This document shows positions 1-8,349 of a stretch of 64,000 nucleotides of DNA, piece after piece (positions within the stretch are counted from its first letter, which is position 1; every line of letters starts with the position of its first letter). The stretch spans positions 19,755-83,754 of the forward strand of contig NZ_KI519516.1 of assembly GCF_000482865.1 (NCBI RefSeq), written 5' to 3'. The position numbers and the translations under genes are program-made. The stretch is from Actinokineospora inagensis DSM 44258 (lineage in GTDB: Bacteria > Actinomycetota > Actinomycetes > Mycobacteriales > Pseudonocardiaceae). The notes below the pieces were generated by a model that saw nothing but the letters and a program-made list of their open reading frames with translations, was not told the DNA's origin and searched no databases.

Positions 1-175
1 CGGGTAAGGCCACGCTTTCCAGTGGCCCCGCCTTTTAGCCTTACCCAGGCTGCCGCTAGGGGCCCCAAACAAAACAACTTCACCACAACGGGCACTTCAG
101 CTTTAATCTGGCGCCAATGGCCGGCGTCGCCGCCAGGCGACAAGGCCGAACCCCGAGGCGCAGCCGAGGCCCAGA
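1..175 (-). repeat. Intergenic structured repeat element, copy 1 (cut by window start)
   Basis: Read on the minus strand, this is nearly identical to the elements at 47744-47990 and 57766-58012. It contains the conserved 30-base arm (63-92 on the plus strand) and the small hairpin whose strands read GGGTAAGGC and GCCTTACCC, beside position 1. The partner 30-base arm lies outside the window. The element begins directly behind the stop codon of the gene ending at 182, so it sits at a 3' end, as copy 2 does. Its AT-rich core (AAACAAAACAACTT) stands out in a GC-rich background and is conserved. No coding potential is apparent. Confidence 0.75.
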
Positions 176-181
176 GACCCC

Positions 182-1495
182 TCACCCCTCCAACCTCCCC
201 GACAACGAGATCGCAGGCGTACAGTCCCCCTTCTCCACAGGATTCTGACAACTCACCGCCAACACCACCGACTCCCCAGCGGTGAACGTCAACGCCTCCA
301 CCCAGTGATGATCCAAGTCCCGGAAGTTCCCCAGCCCGAATTCGAACATCGTCGTCCGATCGTCCCGGTTCCGCCGAACAACCCGCAATGTCCCCGCATC
401 CGCCCGAGGGTTCTGCAGAATCAGATCCGTGACCTGCAACGTCTTCCCATCCGGCACCACATACGGAAACTCCTTGAACCGCCGAGGATCCGAATCAATC
501 GGCGCGTCAGCCGCGATTCGCGTGTCAAACGGAACAACAGCAGGCGCCGGAGGCGCCGCCGACCGCACAGGCACAGTCGGGTCGGCCGCAGCGGGCTGGG
601 CCGGGTCAACCCCTTGCGCCCGAAGGGCCCGGTCGGCGTTGCCCTTCGCCTCTCCTGCCTGTTTCTGCGCCCCAACCGCGTTCTGCTGCGCCGACTGCGC
701 GACCTGTTTGATGTCGGCCGACTGCTTCGCCGCCGCGTCTGTGGCAGCGGAACGCACGGCGGGCTTCAACACGGTGAACCACAACGCGATCACCACAAGC
801 AGGAACGCCAACAGTATCGCCAACGCGGGCAGGACCCACTTGGGAAGTAACTGACGTTGGACATAGGTCGCCTCAGCCGTGACGGCGGCACCAGTGGCCG
901 GAGTCACCACAACCTTGAACGGATGCCGAACAGGCTGCCCACGCAAGAATCGGCGGATCGGCTTCACCCGAAGCCGGACATAGGCGGTCGTACCAGGCGC
1001 CAGTGTCAGTTCCGGGTGCGCGAAAGCGAAACGGACCTCGGCCTCGGGGTCGCTGGCCGCCAACACGAGACTCGCGGGCTGGTTGCCCGAGTTCTCAACG
1101 GCGACCTCGAAAGTGGCGCCCGAAGCGCCCTCCACCTTCGCGGGGACGATCTCCGCGGTGAGCTCGTCGAACGGTTCGACCGCCAGCTCGCCCTCGGTCA
1201 TCACCGAACCCTCGGGGTCCTCCTGCGAGAACACCCGAACCCCGAAGGGAAGGGTTCCGGCGGGAACCTCGGCCGACCGGGGCGGGGCGAAGGTGATCGT
1301 GATGGTGGTGGACTCGTCCGGGAGCAGGTTGACGTTGTCCGGGGTGGCGGTGGCCCACCGCGCGGGTGGGCCGATGACGTCGATCGCGAAGCGGTCGACG
1401 ATGCCGCCCGCGTTGCGGATGGTGACGGTCGTGGTGACCTGGTCGCCCGCTCGGACCGCCAGGGTGGGCGTGGACAAGGTCGCGGAGGCACCCAT
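182..1495 (-). CDS. CIS-linked membrane protein with Ig-like N-terminal domains
   Basis: This 437-residue protein was not recognised as a named family. Residues 1-105 and about 110-215 read as two beta-sandwich modules of the NEW3/COG1470 type, with motifs such as TVTIRNAGG and VENSGN. One strong transmembrane segment (about 228-250) follows. A polar Ala/Gln-rich linker of coiled-coil character (about 255-300), a Pro/Ala stretch and a C-terminal beta-rich domain with two Cys complete it. There is no signal peptide, so the Ig-like part is probably cytoplasmic and the C-terminal domain external. It is the last gene of the minus-strand CIS cluster and follows the VWA gene by 27 bases. A role in anchoring or receiving the particle at the membrane is inference from position. 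Confidence 0.7.
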   Translation of the reverse strand: MGASATLSTPTLAVRAGDQVTTTVTIRNAGGIVDRFAIDVIGPPARWATATPDNVNLLPDESTTITITFAPPRSAEVPAGTLPFGVRVFSQEDPEGSVMTEGELAVEPFDELTAEIVPAKVEGASGATFEVAVENSGNQPASLVLAASDPEAEVRFAFAHPELTLAPGTTAYVRLRVKPIRRFLRGQPVRHPFKVVVTPATGAAVTAEATYVQRQLLPKWVLPALAILLAFLLVVIALWFTVLKPAVRSAATDAAAKQSADIKQVAQSAQQNAVGAQKQAGEAKGNADRALRAQGVDPAQPAAADPTVPVRSAAPPAPAVVPFDTRIAADAPIDSDPRRFKEFPYVVPDGKTLQVTDLILQNPRADAGTLRVVRRNRDDRTTMFEFGLGNFRDLDHHWVEALTFTAGESVVLAVSCQNPVEKGDCTPAISLSGRLEG

Positions 1496-1522
1496 CGCGG
1501 GCTCCTTAACTACGAGGCGCGG

Positions 1523-4084
1523 TCAGCGCAGGATGAAGGTGCGCGGATCGCCGCGGAGGACGAACGCGACCGGTTGCAGGGAACGGATCATGACGACGTA
1601 CGGGGTGGCCTGGACGCGGCCGAACGGCGAGCCGCCTGCCGGGTCGGCGCCCAGGGCGCGGGGGCCGAGGGTGTCCTTGTGGAAGACCAGGACCTGGGAC
1701 TGGAACGTGCCGTCCGGCTTGACCCGCACGGTGCCGGGCAACTCGGAGATGCCGACGTCCCAACTGAGGCGGACGGTGGCGTCGGGCGGGAAGTCGGTGC
1801 CGTACGCGTTGGTGACCTCACCCTGCGGGCCCGCCGACGGATCAACCCGCAGGGTCGGCTGTTTCACCACGATCCGCCCGGTCGCGGTGTTGTCATTGGG
1901 ATCGATGTCCGGCCCGGTGGTGCTGACGGTCGCGGTCACCGGCACGTCCACCGCCGCGCCGGCGAGGTACGCGCCCTGCACCTGCACGCTCTGTCCGGGC
2001 GCGAGAGTCCCGAGGTCGCACGCCGTGGGGCAGCCCGCCGGGGCCCCCGCGACCAACCCGGTCGGCACCGGCGCGGTGAGCCGAACCCCGGTCATGGGAA
2101 CGGGTCCGCCGTTGCGCACCGTGTAGGTAACCGTGACCGGGAGCCCGCCGACGTAACCGGGCGACGGTAGGGCTGTCAGGCTCAGCGACAAGGCACCCTT
2201 GGGCTCAGGCGTCTTCGTGATCGTAAGAACCGTGCGAGCGCTCACGGGCGGGTTGACCCCGTCATCCACCGTCAACACCAGCGTGTACTTCCCCGGATCA
2301 GCGCAGGTGATGTTTGTGGACAGTTGGTCGGTCGCGGTGAACGAGCACTGCGGGTCCACCGACCAGGTCACCTTGGATTCCGGGCTGTCCGGATCGGCGA
2401 CAGTGCCCTTGATGGGGATAGCCGTGTCTTCCTGACCGGTATAAGGCCCCCCGGCGTCGACTTTCGGTGGAACGTTGTCGAAGGTGACCGTGGTCGTATC
2501 GGATACCTCCTCGTTGACGCCATCGTTGGCGGTAAGGACAACGGTGTACGTGCCGTGTTGGTTGCACGTGATCGTGGTGCGCAGGGCCTGCGGGTTGGCG
2601 ATCGCGCAGTCGGGAACGGGTCCCCCCGTCTGAAGCGGAAGGACCGACCACGTCGTGGTCAACGAAGGTCCATCGGGGTCGGTCGCCGTACCGGTGATCT
2701 GGACGGGCGTGCCCTGCCCACCGGAGTACGGGCCACCCGCGTCGACTGTCGGCGGCGCGTTGCGCACGTGCAGGATCGCCGTGTTCCGCACCGGCCCGTT
2801 GACCCCGTCCGACCCTGTCAGCGACAACACGTAGGTGCCAAACGTGGTGCACCGCACCGTGGTGTTCAACGCCGACGGGTTCGCGACCGTGCATTCCCCG
2901 CTGTTCGGGTTGACGGTCCACGTGGTGGTCTGAGTCGCCCCATCGGAGTCGGTGAAGGTCCCGGCGATCGGGATGTCCGCGTTCTGGAGGCCGTCATACG
3001 GCCCACCCGCGTTCACCACCGGCGGCGCGTTCACGATCACGTTCCGACACTGGACAGCGCTACCGTCACCGTAAACATCCTTACCCCGGGCAATCACGCA
3101 CACCCGGTGATTCCCCGAAGCCAGGTCGACGGTGGTGTCGTAGGGCGTCGTATACGGACCCGTGTGCGGTAGCCCCGGCACGGAGATCTGCCGCTCGGTC
3201 CCACCGTCGACGCTGACCGACACGCTGTTGAGCGACGACCGGACCAAGTTGGGCACGACGTCCGGCAGCGTCGTCGCGTCCCCGACCTCGCTGCAGCCGC
3301 CGTGTGTGTGGTCGCCGATGTAGCCCAGGGTCGTCGAGTCGGAGACGGTGCCACAGGTGGCGGCGGTGCCCACCGCGAACGTGTGGAACTTGATGGTGTC
3401 CACGACCGGGTCCAGCGCGTCGGTGACCGAGCCGCCGTTGTTCTGCCCGTCCGACATGAAGATGATCAGCTTGTTGTGCTCGGGCATGGTCGCGGCGACC
3501 CGCTTGGCCACGGTCACCGCCTCCGGGTACCGGGTGTACCCGGAGTCGACGTCGAAGCGGGTGTACTTCCCGATGCCACCGGACGTGCCGTTGTCCAGGC
3601 TCTCCAACACGGTCGAGGTGTCGTAGACGTTGTCGTGGTCGGCGTCCGTGCCGGGCCGGACGTACTCGTCGACCGGGTTCGAGTCGGACACCGGCGGACT
3701 CAGGTCAGCGGTCTTCGCGTCCCCGCCGAACGCCACGACGGCCACCGACCCGATCGACCCCTCGTGCACGGCCTGCTGGATCACCCCCTCCCCCGCCGCG
3801 ACCTCGCAGCCCAGCGTGGTGCGGGTGCCGCACACGGAGTCCGTGCTGCCGGAGACGTCGACGACCAGCACGATGCCCGTGTCCGGCGGCAACGTCGTGT
3901 CGCCGATGGACGCCGTGCCGCGCACCGGAACGGCGCCGGGCGGCACGACCGCGCCCTCGGTCGGCTCGCTGATCGTCATGCCGACCGTCGTCGCCCGCTG
4001 CGCCACCGCGGCCGACCCGGGCACCAGCGCCGCGATCAGCACACCGACCACGCCGAGCCGCAGTGCGGCCACACCCCACCTCAT
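1523..4084 (-). CDS. Secreted VWA protein with PKD-like repeats
   Basis: This 853-residue protein has an N-terminal signal peptide (hydrophobic run LGVVGVLIAALVPGSAAVA). A von Willebrand A domain follows, with an intact MIDAS-type motif DVSGST. Three Ig/PKD-like repeats each begin with a VDAGGPY-type motif and contain a D(P/S)DG motif. Then come a CARDB/DUF11-like domain (YTVRNGGPVPMTGV) and a C-terminal IPT-like beta domain. Cys pairs in the VWA and PKD parts suit an exported protein. The ATG overlaps the stop of the preceding zinc-ribbon gene (ATGA), so the two are probably translationally coupled. VWA and PKD domains usually mediate protein or glycan contacts. A surface adaptor for the CIS is plausible but unproven. 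Confidence 0.8.
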   Translation of the reverse strand: MRWGVAALRLGVVGVLIAALVPGSAAVAQRATTVGMTISEPTEGAVVPPGAVPVRGTASIGDTTLPPDTGIVLVVDVSGSTDSVCGTRTTLGCEVAAGEGVIQQAVHEGSIGSVAVVAFGGDAKTADLSPPVSDSNPVDEYVRPGTDADHDNVYDTSTVLESLDNGTSGGIGKYTRFDVDSGYTRYPEAVTVAKRVAATMPEHNKLIIFMSDGQNNGGSVTDALDPVVDTIKFHTFAVGTAATCGTVSDSTTLGYIGDHTHGGCSEVGDATTLPDVVPNLVRSSLNSVSVSVDGGTERQISVPGLPHTGPYTTPYDTTVDLASGNHRVCVIARGKDVYGDGSAVQCRNVIVNAPPVVNAGGPYDGLQNADIPIAGTFTDSDGATQTTTWTVNPNSGECTVANPSALNTTVRCTTFGTYVLSLTGSDGVNGPVRNTAILHVRNAPPTVDAGGPYSGGQGTPVQITGTATDPDGPSLTTTWSVLPLQTGGPVPDCAIANPQALRTTITCNQHGTYTVVLTANDGVNEEVSDTTTVTFDNVPPKVDAGGPYTGQEDTAIPIKGTVADPDSPESKVTWSVDPQCSFTATDQLSTNITCADPGKYTLVLTVDDGVNPPVSARTVLTITKTPEPKGALSLSLTALPSPGYVGGLPVTVTYTVRNGGPVPMTGVRLTAPVPTGLVAGAPAGCPTACDLGTLAPGQSVQVQGAYLAGAAVDVPVTATVSTTGPDIDPNDNTATGRIVVKQPTLRVDPSAGPQGEVTNAYGTDFPPDATVRLSWDVGISELPGTVRVKPDGTFQSQVLVFHKDTLGPRALGADPAGGSPFGRVQATPYVVMIRSLQPVAFVLRGDPRTFILR

Positions 4085-5070
4085 GGCTGCTCGAACAACT
4101 CGACCTCGGACAGCGCCACGTCGGTGCCCTGCAGCGACCGGTGGATGTCGACGACGTGCACCTCGACCTGGGTGGCGCCCGCGCTGTTGGCCAGGTCCAC
4201 GGTCTGCGCGTCCGGTGTGTCGGCGAGCGCGACGTCGTAGGTCTTGCCGGTCGAGTAGACCAGGTGCAGCCGGGCGGGCCGGTGCGTGGCCTGGAACTGG
4301 GCCGGATCGCCGACCCGGACGATGGCGCGGCGCAGGTCGACCGGGTGGTCGAAGGTCAGCACCAGCACCGGTGGCGCCCCGGTCATCGGCGCCGCCCAGT
4401 AGGTGTTCTTCGCGTTGTCGACGGCGAGCGTCGCGTCGTGCCCGGGGGTCGCCGCCGTCGCGGAGATCTTGGTCGGTCGGACCGGTCGCAGGTCGGCGCC
4501 GAACTGCCGCTCGACCCACTTGCGCCCGGCGACGACCTCCTGGTTCACCGAGGTCCGGAACCCGGGGACGATCCCGTACAGCACGGCGAGGACGGCGAGG
4601 ATCGCCACGAACACCCGCCGCAGCCACCGCCCGATCGCGGCGAGCACGCCCCGACGACGGGGTCCCTTCCGCTTGCGGCTGAGCCGGACCCGTTTCCACC
4701 ACGGCGGCTTGACCTGTTCCGGTTCGTCCAACGGCCGCCCGCAGCCCATGCAGATCCGGCGGGACACCGGGTTGCGGGTGCGGCAGCCGACGCAGACGAC
4801 GTCATCCTCGGCCAGTTCGCGGTGCTCGGTCTGCGCCCGGGGCCGCAGCGGCCGCGCGTCCGCCGGTTGCTGCGCCCCCGGGTGATCGACCTCCGGCGCA
4901 TCGGCGGCGACCGGGGCCGAGGTCGCTGAGGTCGCCGACGTCGCTGTGGTCACCGCGGCCGGTTGCCGGTCCGGCTCGTGGCCGGACCACTCCAGGAACT
5001 CGCCGCACCTCGGGCAGAACTGCGTCCCCTCGGCGGAGCGCTCCCCGCACTTCGCGCAAACAATCATCAC
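4081..5070 (-). CDS. Zinc-ribbon, single-TM protein with C-terminal discoidin-like domain
   Basis: This 329-residue protein carries two zinc ribbons: CAKCGERSAEGTQFCPRCG at residues 5-23, and CVGCRTRNPVSRRICMGCG at about 92-110. They are separated by an Ala/Thr-rich disordered stretch. A very basic segment (WWKRVRLSRKRKGPRRR) leads into one transmembrane helix (about 145-165). The C-terminal 150 residues form a beta domain of F5/8 (discoidin/galactose-binding) character, with motifs NTYWAAP, VLTFDHPVDLRRAIVRVGD and SEVELFE. The layout predicts cytoplasmic ribbons and an external carbohydrate-binding-like domain. It starts within the stop of the tail-protein-I gene. Such a protein could tether the particle to the membrane; this is inference. 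Confidence 0.75.
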   Translation of the reverse strand: MMIVCAKCGERSAEGTQFCPRCGEFLEWSGHEPDRQPAAVTTATSATSATSAPVAADAPEVDHPGAQQPADARPLRPRAQTEHRELAEDDVVCVGCRTRNPVSRRICMGCGRPLDEPEQVKPPWWKRVRLSRKRKGPRRRGVLAAIGRWLRRVFVAILAVLAVLYGIVPGFRTSVNQEVVAGRKWVERQFGADLRPVRPTKISATAATPGHDATLAVDNAKNTYWAAPMTGAPPVLVLTFDHPVDLRRAIVRVGDPAQFQATHRPARLHLVYSTGKTYDVALADTPDAQTVDLANSAGATQVEVHVVDIHRSLQGTDVALSEVELFEQP

Positions 5071-5666
5071 CCGTTCTCCCGCCCATCCCCCGTCACGACC
5101 CGAACCTCCACCCGCACGTGGACCGGCACGAACTCGGCCACCGCCGCCCGCACGGCCACCACGTCCACCGACCCGTCACCTGAGCCACCGACCGAGCCAC
5201 CAACTGAGCCATCCAGCGGGCCGTCGACCAGGACGTCCACCCGCACCACCCCGGGATCCGACCCGGGCAGCGGGCCGCCGTGCTCGGCCCGCACCACGCA
5301 GCCGCCGCTGTCGTCGACCCGCACCCGCAGGCCGGTCAGCACCCGCACCTGGTCGGCCAGGCCGGCCGCGGTGCCGCGCAACCGGTGTGTGCGGACCGCG
5401 CCCGCGACCAGCGCCCGCCGCTGCGCCACGCTCCACCGCTCGTCGACCTCCAGCGCCACCCAGCCGCCGAGCCAGTCCAGGAAGTCCGGGGCGGTCAGCG
5501 CCGGGTCGAACAGGTCGGCGTAGGCGTCCAGCACGGCGAACACCGGCGCGAACACCTCGTCCAGGGCGGCGGTGAACCGCTGGGTGAACTCGTTCTCGGC
5601 GTAGATCCCGGGCAGCCGGTCGCCGATCGGGTGGCGGACCGGGACGTCCGCGGACGCGGTGCGCAC
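5067..5666 (-). CDS. CIS baseplate protein, phage tail protein I family
   Basis: This 199-residue protein resembles the tail-protein-I/TIGR02242 family (P2 gpI-like; Afp12/Cis12 position). Recognisable features are LPGIYAENEFTQRF near the N terminus, the central block DFLDWLGGWVALEVDERW, and the family's helical block RRALVAGAVRTHRLRGTAAG. The family builds baseplate wedges around the spike. Near the C terminus is a Gly/Ser repeat (SVGGSVGGSGDGS), a low-complexity insertion not usual for the family. It lies 3 bases after the J-type baseplate gene and overlaps the zinc-ribbon gene start. Confidence 0.85.
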   Translation of the reverse strand: MRTASADVPVRHPIGDRLPGIYAENEFTQRFTAALDEVFAPVFAVLDAYADLFDPALTAPDFLDWLGGWVALEVDERWSVAQRRALVAGAVRTHRLRGTAAGLADQVRVLTGLRVRVDDSGGCVVRAEHGGPLPGSDPGVVRVDVLVDGPLDGSVGGSVGGSGDGSVDVVAVRAAVAEFVPVHVRVEVRVVTGDGRENG

Positions 5667-5669
5667 GGC

Positions 5670-7604
5670 TCAACTCCTCGTCACTCGAACCTGGTGCTGG
5701 TAGCTGAACACCAGCGCGTCGCCCGCGATGTCGATCCGCTGCACCCGGTTCCCGCGCTCACCGGTGACCGAGTTGGCGGCGAACAACATCACGTCCTCGA
5801 CCATCTCGACCCCGTCGAGCCGCTGCAGCACCGCGAACATCTCGCCCTCCTGCACCGGCCTGCCGAAGGGCCAGCCGTCGCCGTCGGGGCCGCCGCTGAT
5901 CGGGTTGAGGTAGTCGTGCAGGGCGCGGGTGGCGCGCTCGGTCAGGCCCTCGGCGACCACCTTCGGCCGGGACCGCAGCCGCGCGACCACGGTGACGCCC
6001 TGGTAGAACGGCGGCTCGACCACGACCCGGGCGCCGAGGCAGCGGCGGGCGGACAGGGTGCGCTCGACGTCGGCGCGCAGCCGGTCGGGCAGCTTCAACC
6101 AGCCGAACGACAACTCGCCGGTGGTCGGGATGTCCGGCACGACCAGCACCCGCACCCCGTTGGGGCTGTCCGGGTCCTCCGCGCAGCGCACCCGGGCCAC
6201 CTGCGGTGAGGCGCCCTTGGTGAGTTCCTCGTAGTCGTGCGCGGTGACGGCCCGTTCCAGGGTGCGCAGGGTCAGCGGACCGCGGACCGCCGCGTCCCGC
6301 ACGCTCTCGCCGTCGACCCCGCCGGTCGCGGGGTGGTGGTTGGTGACCCCGCTGACGAACGGCACCGGGTCGCGCAGCACGGCCAGCATCCCGCGCGCGA
6401 CGTTGCCACCGCGGCCGCCGCCGGTCCGGTACTCCGGGACGCGGATGGCCGACGCCTTCGCCGGGACCGCGCCGTAGTAGCGGAAAGCGCCGTCCGGCTG
6501 GCGGATCGCGGGGCCGAAGACGATCTCGCCCGCGATCCGGTCCAGGGTGAAGTGCCGGTCGGCCGGGCCGGAGTCGGCGAACGAGGCGACCTCGGTCCAC
6601 TCCTGCCAACCGTCGGCGGTGGCGACCTCGACGGTCAACGGCGTGCCCGCCACCACCGGTCGCCGCGCCAGCGGGAACCGCTGTCGGGGCACGCCTTCCG
6701 ACACCCCGAGCACCTCGTCCCGCACGACCTCGGCGTGCACGGCGGTCCCGGTGGCACCCACCGTCGCGGCGGTGACGGCCCGCAACGTCGGGGGTGCCTG
6801 GTAGAACGGCTGTCCGGGCTCCGGTTTCGTTGCCCGACAACGAATCCAGCCCGCCCGGTGGATGCCGACGACAGACGCGGCGTGGGTCGGGGGGAGGTGC
6901 AGCTCGACGTCGCCCGCCGTGTTGAAGCCGCCGGTCGTGTCGTGGGCGACCGCGCAGGACGCCCACTTGTCGCCGTCCCACGCCTCCCACGCCAGCGGCG
7001 GGTCCTTCGGGTCGATGCCGACACCGGCGACCTGGCACTCCATCCTGAGCAGCACCAGCCCGCCGGGCACGGCGTCGGACAGTCCGAAGTAGACCGTGTC
7101 GTCCGGCTCGGGCGGCGTGCCGAACAGCGCGGGCTCGCGGCCGTCGACCACGTCGTCGGTGCGGTCGACCGGCGGCCGGTCCCCCGACGAGGTCGCCAGC
7201 CTTGCCCACGCGCACGGCCGGATCTCCAGGGTCCGCTCCAGGGTGAACACCACCGGCTCGACGCCCTCCACCCGCTGGGTCGCGACCTGGCTCCCCGCCT
7301 GCACGACCACCGGGTTCTCCTGCGGCGCGGACAACCGGAACGTCGCGGGCACGCGGGCGGCGGCGGGCGGGAACAGGTCGACCCCGATCAGGTCGAGGAA
7401 GCGCAGGTAGGCCTGCTCGGGCATCCGGTTCACCCGGTAGATCAACTGGTCGACCATGGCGGCGAAGGTCTCGATCAGCGTCACCCCGGGGTCGGACACG
7501 TTGTGGTCGGACCACTCCGGGCAGCGCTGCTGCACCCGCCGCTTCGCCTCGTCCACCAGGTCCTGGAACCGGCGGTCGTCCAGGTTCGGGATCGGGATGG
7601 CCAT
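5670..7604 (-). CDS. CIS baseplate protein, gpJ-like (Afp11/Cis11 type)
   Basis: This 644-residue protein is the large wedge component of contractile-tail baseplates. Residues 1-100 (PNLDDRRFQDLVDEAKRR, NVSDPGVTLIETFAAMVDQLIYRVN) are the hallmark N terminus of the CIS/phage baseplate-J family. A beta-rich central domain and the block PLTLRTLERAVTAHDYEEL near residue 430 follow, then a C-terminal region with YLNPISGGPDGDGWPFGR. The ATG at 7604 is chosen because it overlaps the gp25 stop and matches the family start (MAIPIPNLDD). With gp25 and the gpI homologue it would form the wedge that triggers sheath contraction. Confidence 0.92.
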   Translation of the reverse strand: MAIPIPNLDDRRFQDLVDEAKRRVQQRCPEWSDHNVSDPGVTLIETFAAMVDQLIYRVNRMPEQAYLRFLDLIGVDLFPPAAARVPATFRLSAPQENPVVVQAGSQVATQRVEGVEPVVFTLERTLEIRPCAWARLATSSGDRPPVDRTDDVVDGREPALFGTPPEPDDTVYFGLSDAVPGGLVLLRMECQVAGVGIDPKDPPLAWEAWDGDKWASCAVAHDTTGGFNTAGDVELHLPPTHAASVVGIHRAGWIRCRATKPEPGQPFYQAPPTLRAVTAATVGATGTAVHAEVVRDEVLGVSEGVPRQRFPLARRPVVAGTPLTVEVATADGWQEWTEVASFADSGPADRHFTLDRIAGEIVFGPAIRQPDGAFRYYGAVPAKASAIRVPEYRTGGGRGGNVARGMLAVLRDPVPFVSGVTNHHPATGGVDGESVRDAAVRGPLTLRTLERAVTAHDYEELTKGASPQVARVRCAEDPDSPNGVRVLVVPDIPTTGELSFGWLKLPDRLRADVERTLSARRCLGARVVVEPPFYQGVTVVARLRSRPKVVAEGLTERATRALHDYLNPISGGPDGDGWPFGRPVQEGEMFAVLQRLDGVEMVEDVMLFAANSVTGERGNRVQRIDIAGDALVFSYQHQVRVTRS

Positions 7605-8044
7605 CAGCGGACCTCCCCGGCGGCGGGCCGCTCGGCGCCCGGGATGAGCGGTGGCTCGTGCGTGGGGATCACGTAGAACGGGAAGACCAGGTTGCGCGGG
7701 TCGTTGCGGTCGCGCAGCGTGTACCGGATGTCGATGAGCAGCATGCCCTGGTCGACCGCGTCGAACCCGACCACCACGTCCTCCAGCGCGATCCGCGGCT
7801 CCCACCGCTCCAGCGCCGAGCGCACCTCGTAGGCGAGTTGACCCGCGGTCGCCGCGTCCGCCGGGGCGAACACCAGGTCGTGGATGGCGCAGCCGAACTC
7901 CGGGCGCATCGGCCGCTCCCCCGGCGAGGTGCCCAGGATCAGCCGGATGCTCTCCACGATCTCCCGGTCGCCGCCGACCAGCGCGACCGACCCGGTGGCG
8001 TCGGTGCGCACCGGGAACGCCCAGCCCCTGCCGATGAACTCCAC
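7604..8044 (-). CDS. CIS baseplate wedge protein, GPW/gp25 family
   Basis: This 146-residue protein has the normal length for gp25/Afp9. Typical motifs are IVESIRLILGTSPGERPMRPEFGC, with the family's LxTxxGERxxxPxFG-like signature, and a downstream ERWEPRIAL block. gp25 links sheath and baseplate and nucleates sheath polymerisation in T4-like tails. It starts 1 base after the PAAR gene stop and its own stop overlaps the gpJ start codon. Confidence 0.93.
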   Translation of the reverse strand: MEFIGRGWAFPVRTDATGSVALVGGDREIVESIRLILGTSPGERPMRPEFGCAIHDLVFAPADAATAGQLAYEVRSALERWEPRIALEDVVVGFDAVDQGMLLIDIRYTLRDRNDPRNLVFPFYVIPTHEPPLIPGAERPAAGEVR

Positions 8045-8045
8045 G

Positions 8046-8327
8046 TCAACCTCCGATGAGGACGGTCGGGCAGCCGAGCAGGATCGGCGCCCCGCAGCCG
8101 GACATGTCCCCCATCCGCGCCGCGGGCCTGCCGCCGATCAGCACGGTCGGGCACCCGGGCGGCACGATCGGGGTCGGCGGGTGCGGGGGCGGTGGTGGGA
8201 ACGAGCACGCGTGCAGGTCACCGACGACCGACGCCGGTTTGCCGCCGATCAACACCGTGGGCACGCCGGGGCCGGTGATCGTGCCCGGGTGCCCGGTCGG
8301 GTCCCCGACCCGCGCCGCTGGTGGCAT
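8046..8327 (-). CDS. PAAR-repeat spike tip protein
   Basis: This 93-residue protein belongs to the PAAR family, which caps the VgrG-like spike of contractile systems with a metal-bound cone. It contains PAARVGDPTGHPGT at the N terminus, a Pro-rich loop (PPPPPHPPTP), a second ARMGDMSGCG motif, and three PTVLIGG repeats. His and Cys residues in GHPG, HAC and SGCG could bind the metal. There is no C-terminal extension, so it is a bare tip and not a PAAR-fused toxin. It lies between the spike and gp25 genes. Confidence 0.95.
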   Translation of the reverse strand: MPPAARVGDPTGHPGTITGPGVPTVLIGGKPASVVGDLHACSFPPPPPHPPTPIVPPGCPTVLIGGRPAARMGDMSGCGAPILLGCPTVLIGG

Positions 8328-8349
8328 GGCCCGCCTCCTGCTCGATCCG

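Noticed and set aside
4081-4702. A longer start for the VWA gene reaching 4702
   Set aside because: It would run through the zinc-ribbon gene in another frame. ATG 4084 gives a proper signal peptide and an ATGA overlap.
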